Assembly (NCBI GenBank): GCA_001464965.1
Contig: LNEJ01000072.1
Span: 1 to 64,000, forward strand
Direction: 5' to 3'
DNA length: 64,000 bases
DNA from: Gammaproteobacteria bacterium Ga0074134
Lineage (GTDB): Bacteria; Pseudomonadota; Gammaproteobacteria; Ga0077554; Ga007554
The translations under genes were made by a program, and so were the position numbers. How positions within the stretch are numbered: the stretch's first letter is position 1; every line of letters starts with the position of its first letter. A model generated the notes under the pieces. The model saw only the letters and a list, made by a program, of their open reading frames with translations, was not told where the DNA came from and did no database searches. This document shows positions 63,867 through 64,000 of the stretch, piece after piece.

Positions 63867-64000
63867 ACAGGAAAATAGTCATTGCGTTAGGCGCAGTCTT
63901 GATTGCTGTGGCGGCCTATTTTCTGTTTGTACCCATGAATGAGGTTAATAAATCAACATTCGCGGCTACCCCAAAAAAGTATGTCGCAGCAGAAGGCAAG
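63863..64000 (+). CDS. Start of a membrane-fusion or secreted protein, cut by the window end
   Basis: The 46 visible residues begin MNRKIVIALGAVLIAVAAYFLF, a signal or membrane anchor. It overlaps the ATPase stop (ATGA), so it is probably the DevB/HlyD-like adaptor of the exporter; only the context supports this. Confidence 0.6.
   Translation, partial: MNRKIVIALGAVLIAVAAYFLFVPMNEVNKSTFAATPKKYVAAEGK

Overview
The window looks like part of a gammaproteobacterial chromosome carrying two integrated elements side by side. The chromosomal right end (from about 43255) has a type IV pilus minor-pilin locus (pilE, pilY1, pilX, pilW, pilV, fimT), a ThiO-type oxidase, a CzcCBA-type metal efflux system, a DinG/YoaA helicase, a UbiB-family protein and an ABC exporter. 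These families and their order are typical of environmental gammaproteobacteria, but no marker here fixes the genus.

Positions 1 to 34549 are the right-hand part of an integrative and conjugative element. It has an F-type type IV secretion operon on the minus strand (27.1 down to 6.0 kb: transglycosylase, OmpA-like lipoprotein, traA, L, E, K, B, dsbC, traV, C, trbI, S26 peptidase, traW, U, trbC, traN, traF, H, a PH-domain protein, traG). A divergent plus-strand module carries a 140-aa protein, a MOBH relaxase, the coupling protein TraD and a DUF4400 protein. A tyrosine integrase next to a 45-bp tRNA-Lys(CUU) 3' half ends the element. The left arm (0 to 6 kb) is cargo: a cytosine methyltransferase, HU, an FlhD-like protein, a frameshifted lipoprotein, a RelE remnant, SppA and ParDE. 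Several key genes look damaged: traC (deletion plus frameshift), traF (extra base in a six-base run) and traN (split into two secreted halves with other genes between them). The element may therefore no longer transfer itself, unless the indels are assembly errors.

Positions 34505 to 43254 are a second, 8.7-kb island flanked by two identical copies of the 45-bp tRNA-Lys 3' half. It has its own P4-type integrase, an AlpA-like regulator, a small replication module (CHC2 zinc-finger protein, 35-aa protein, Toprim/DUF3631 helicase-primase), a DUF4258/DUF2283 toxin-antitoxin-like pair, a secreted trypsin-like protease with seven TPRs, and unknown genes. Both tRNA copies are 3' halves only, so the intact tRNA-Lys gene should lie left of the window. 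The layout fits two elements stacked in one tRNA gene.

How the parts work together: TraA to TraG with TrbI and TrbC would build the pilus and channel, the relaxase and TraD would process and deliver DNA, and the integrases would insert each element at tRNA-Lys. Toxin-antitoxin modules (ParDE, MNT/HEPN, DUF4258/DUF2283) would stabilise them, though the RelE fragment and HepT look inactivated. All statements come from reading sequence and translations; no database search was run.
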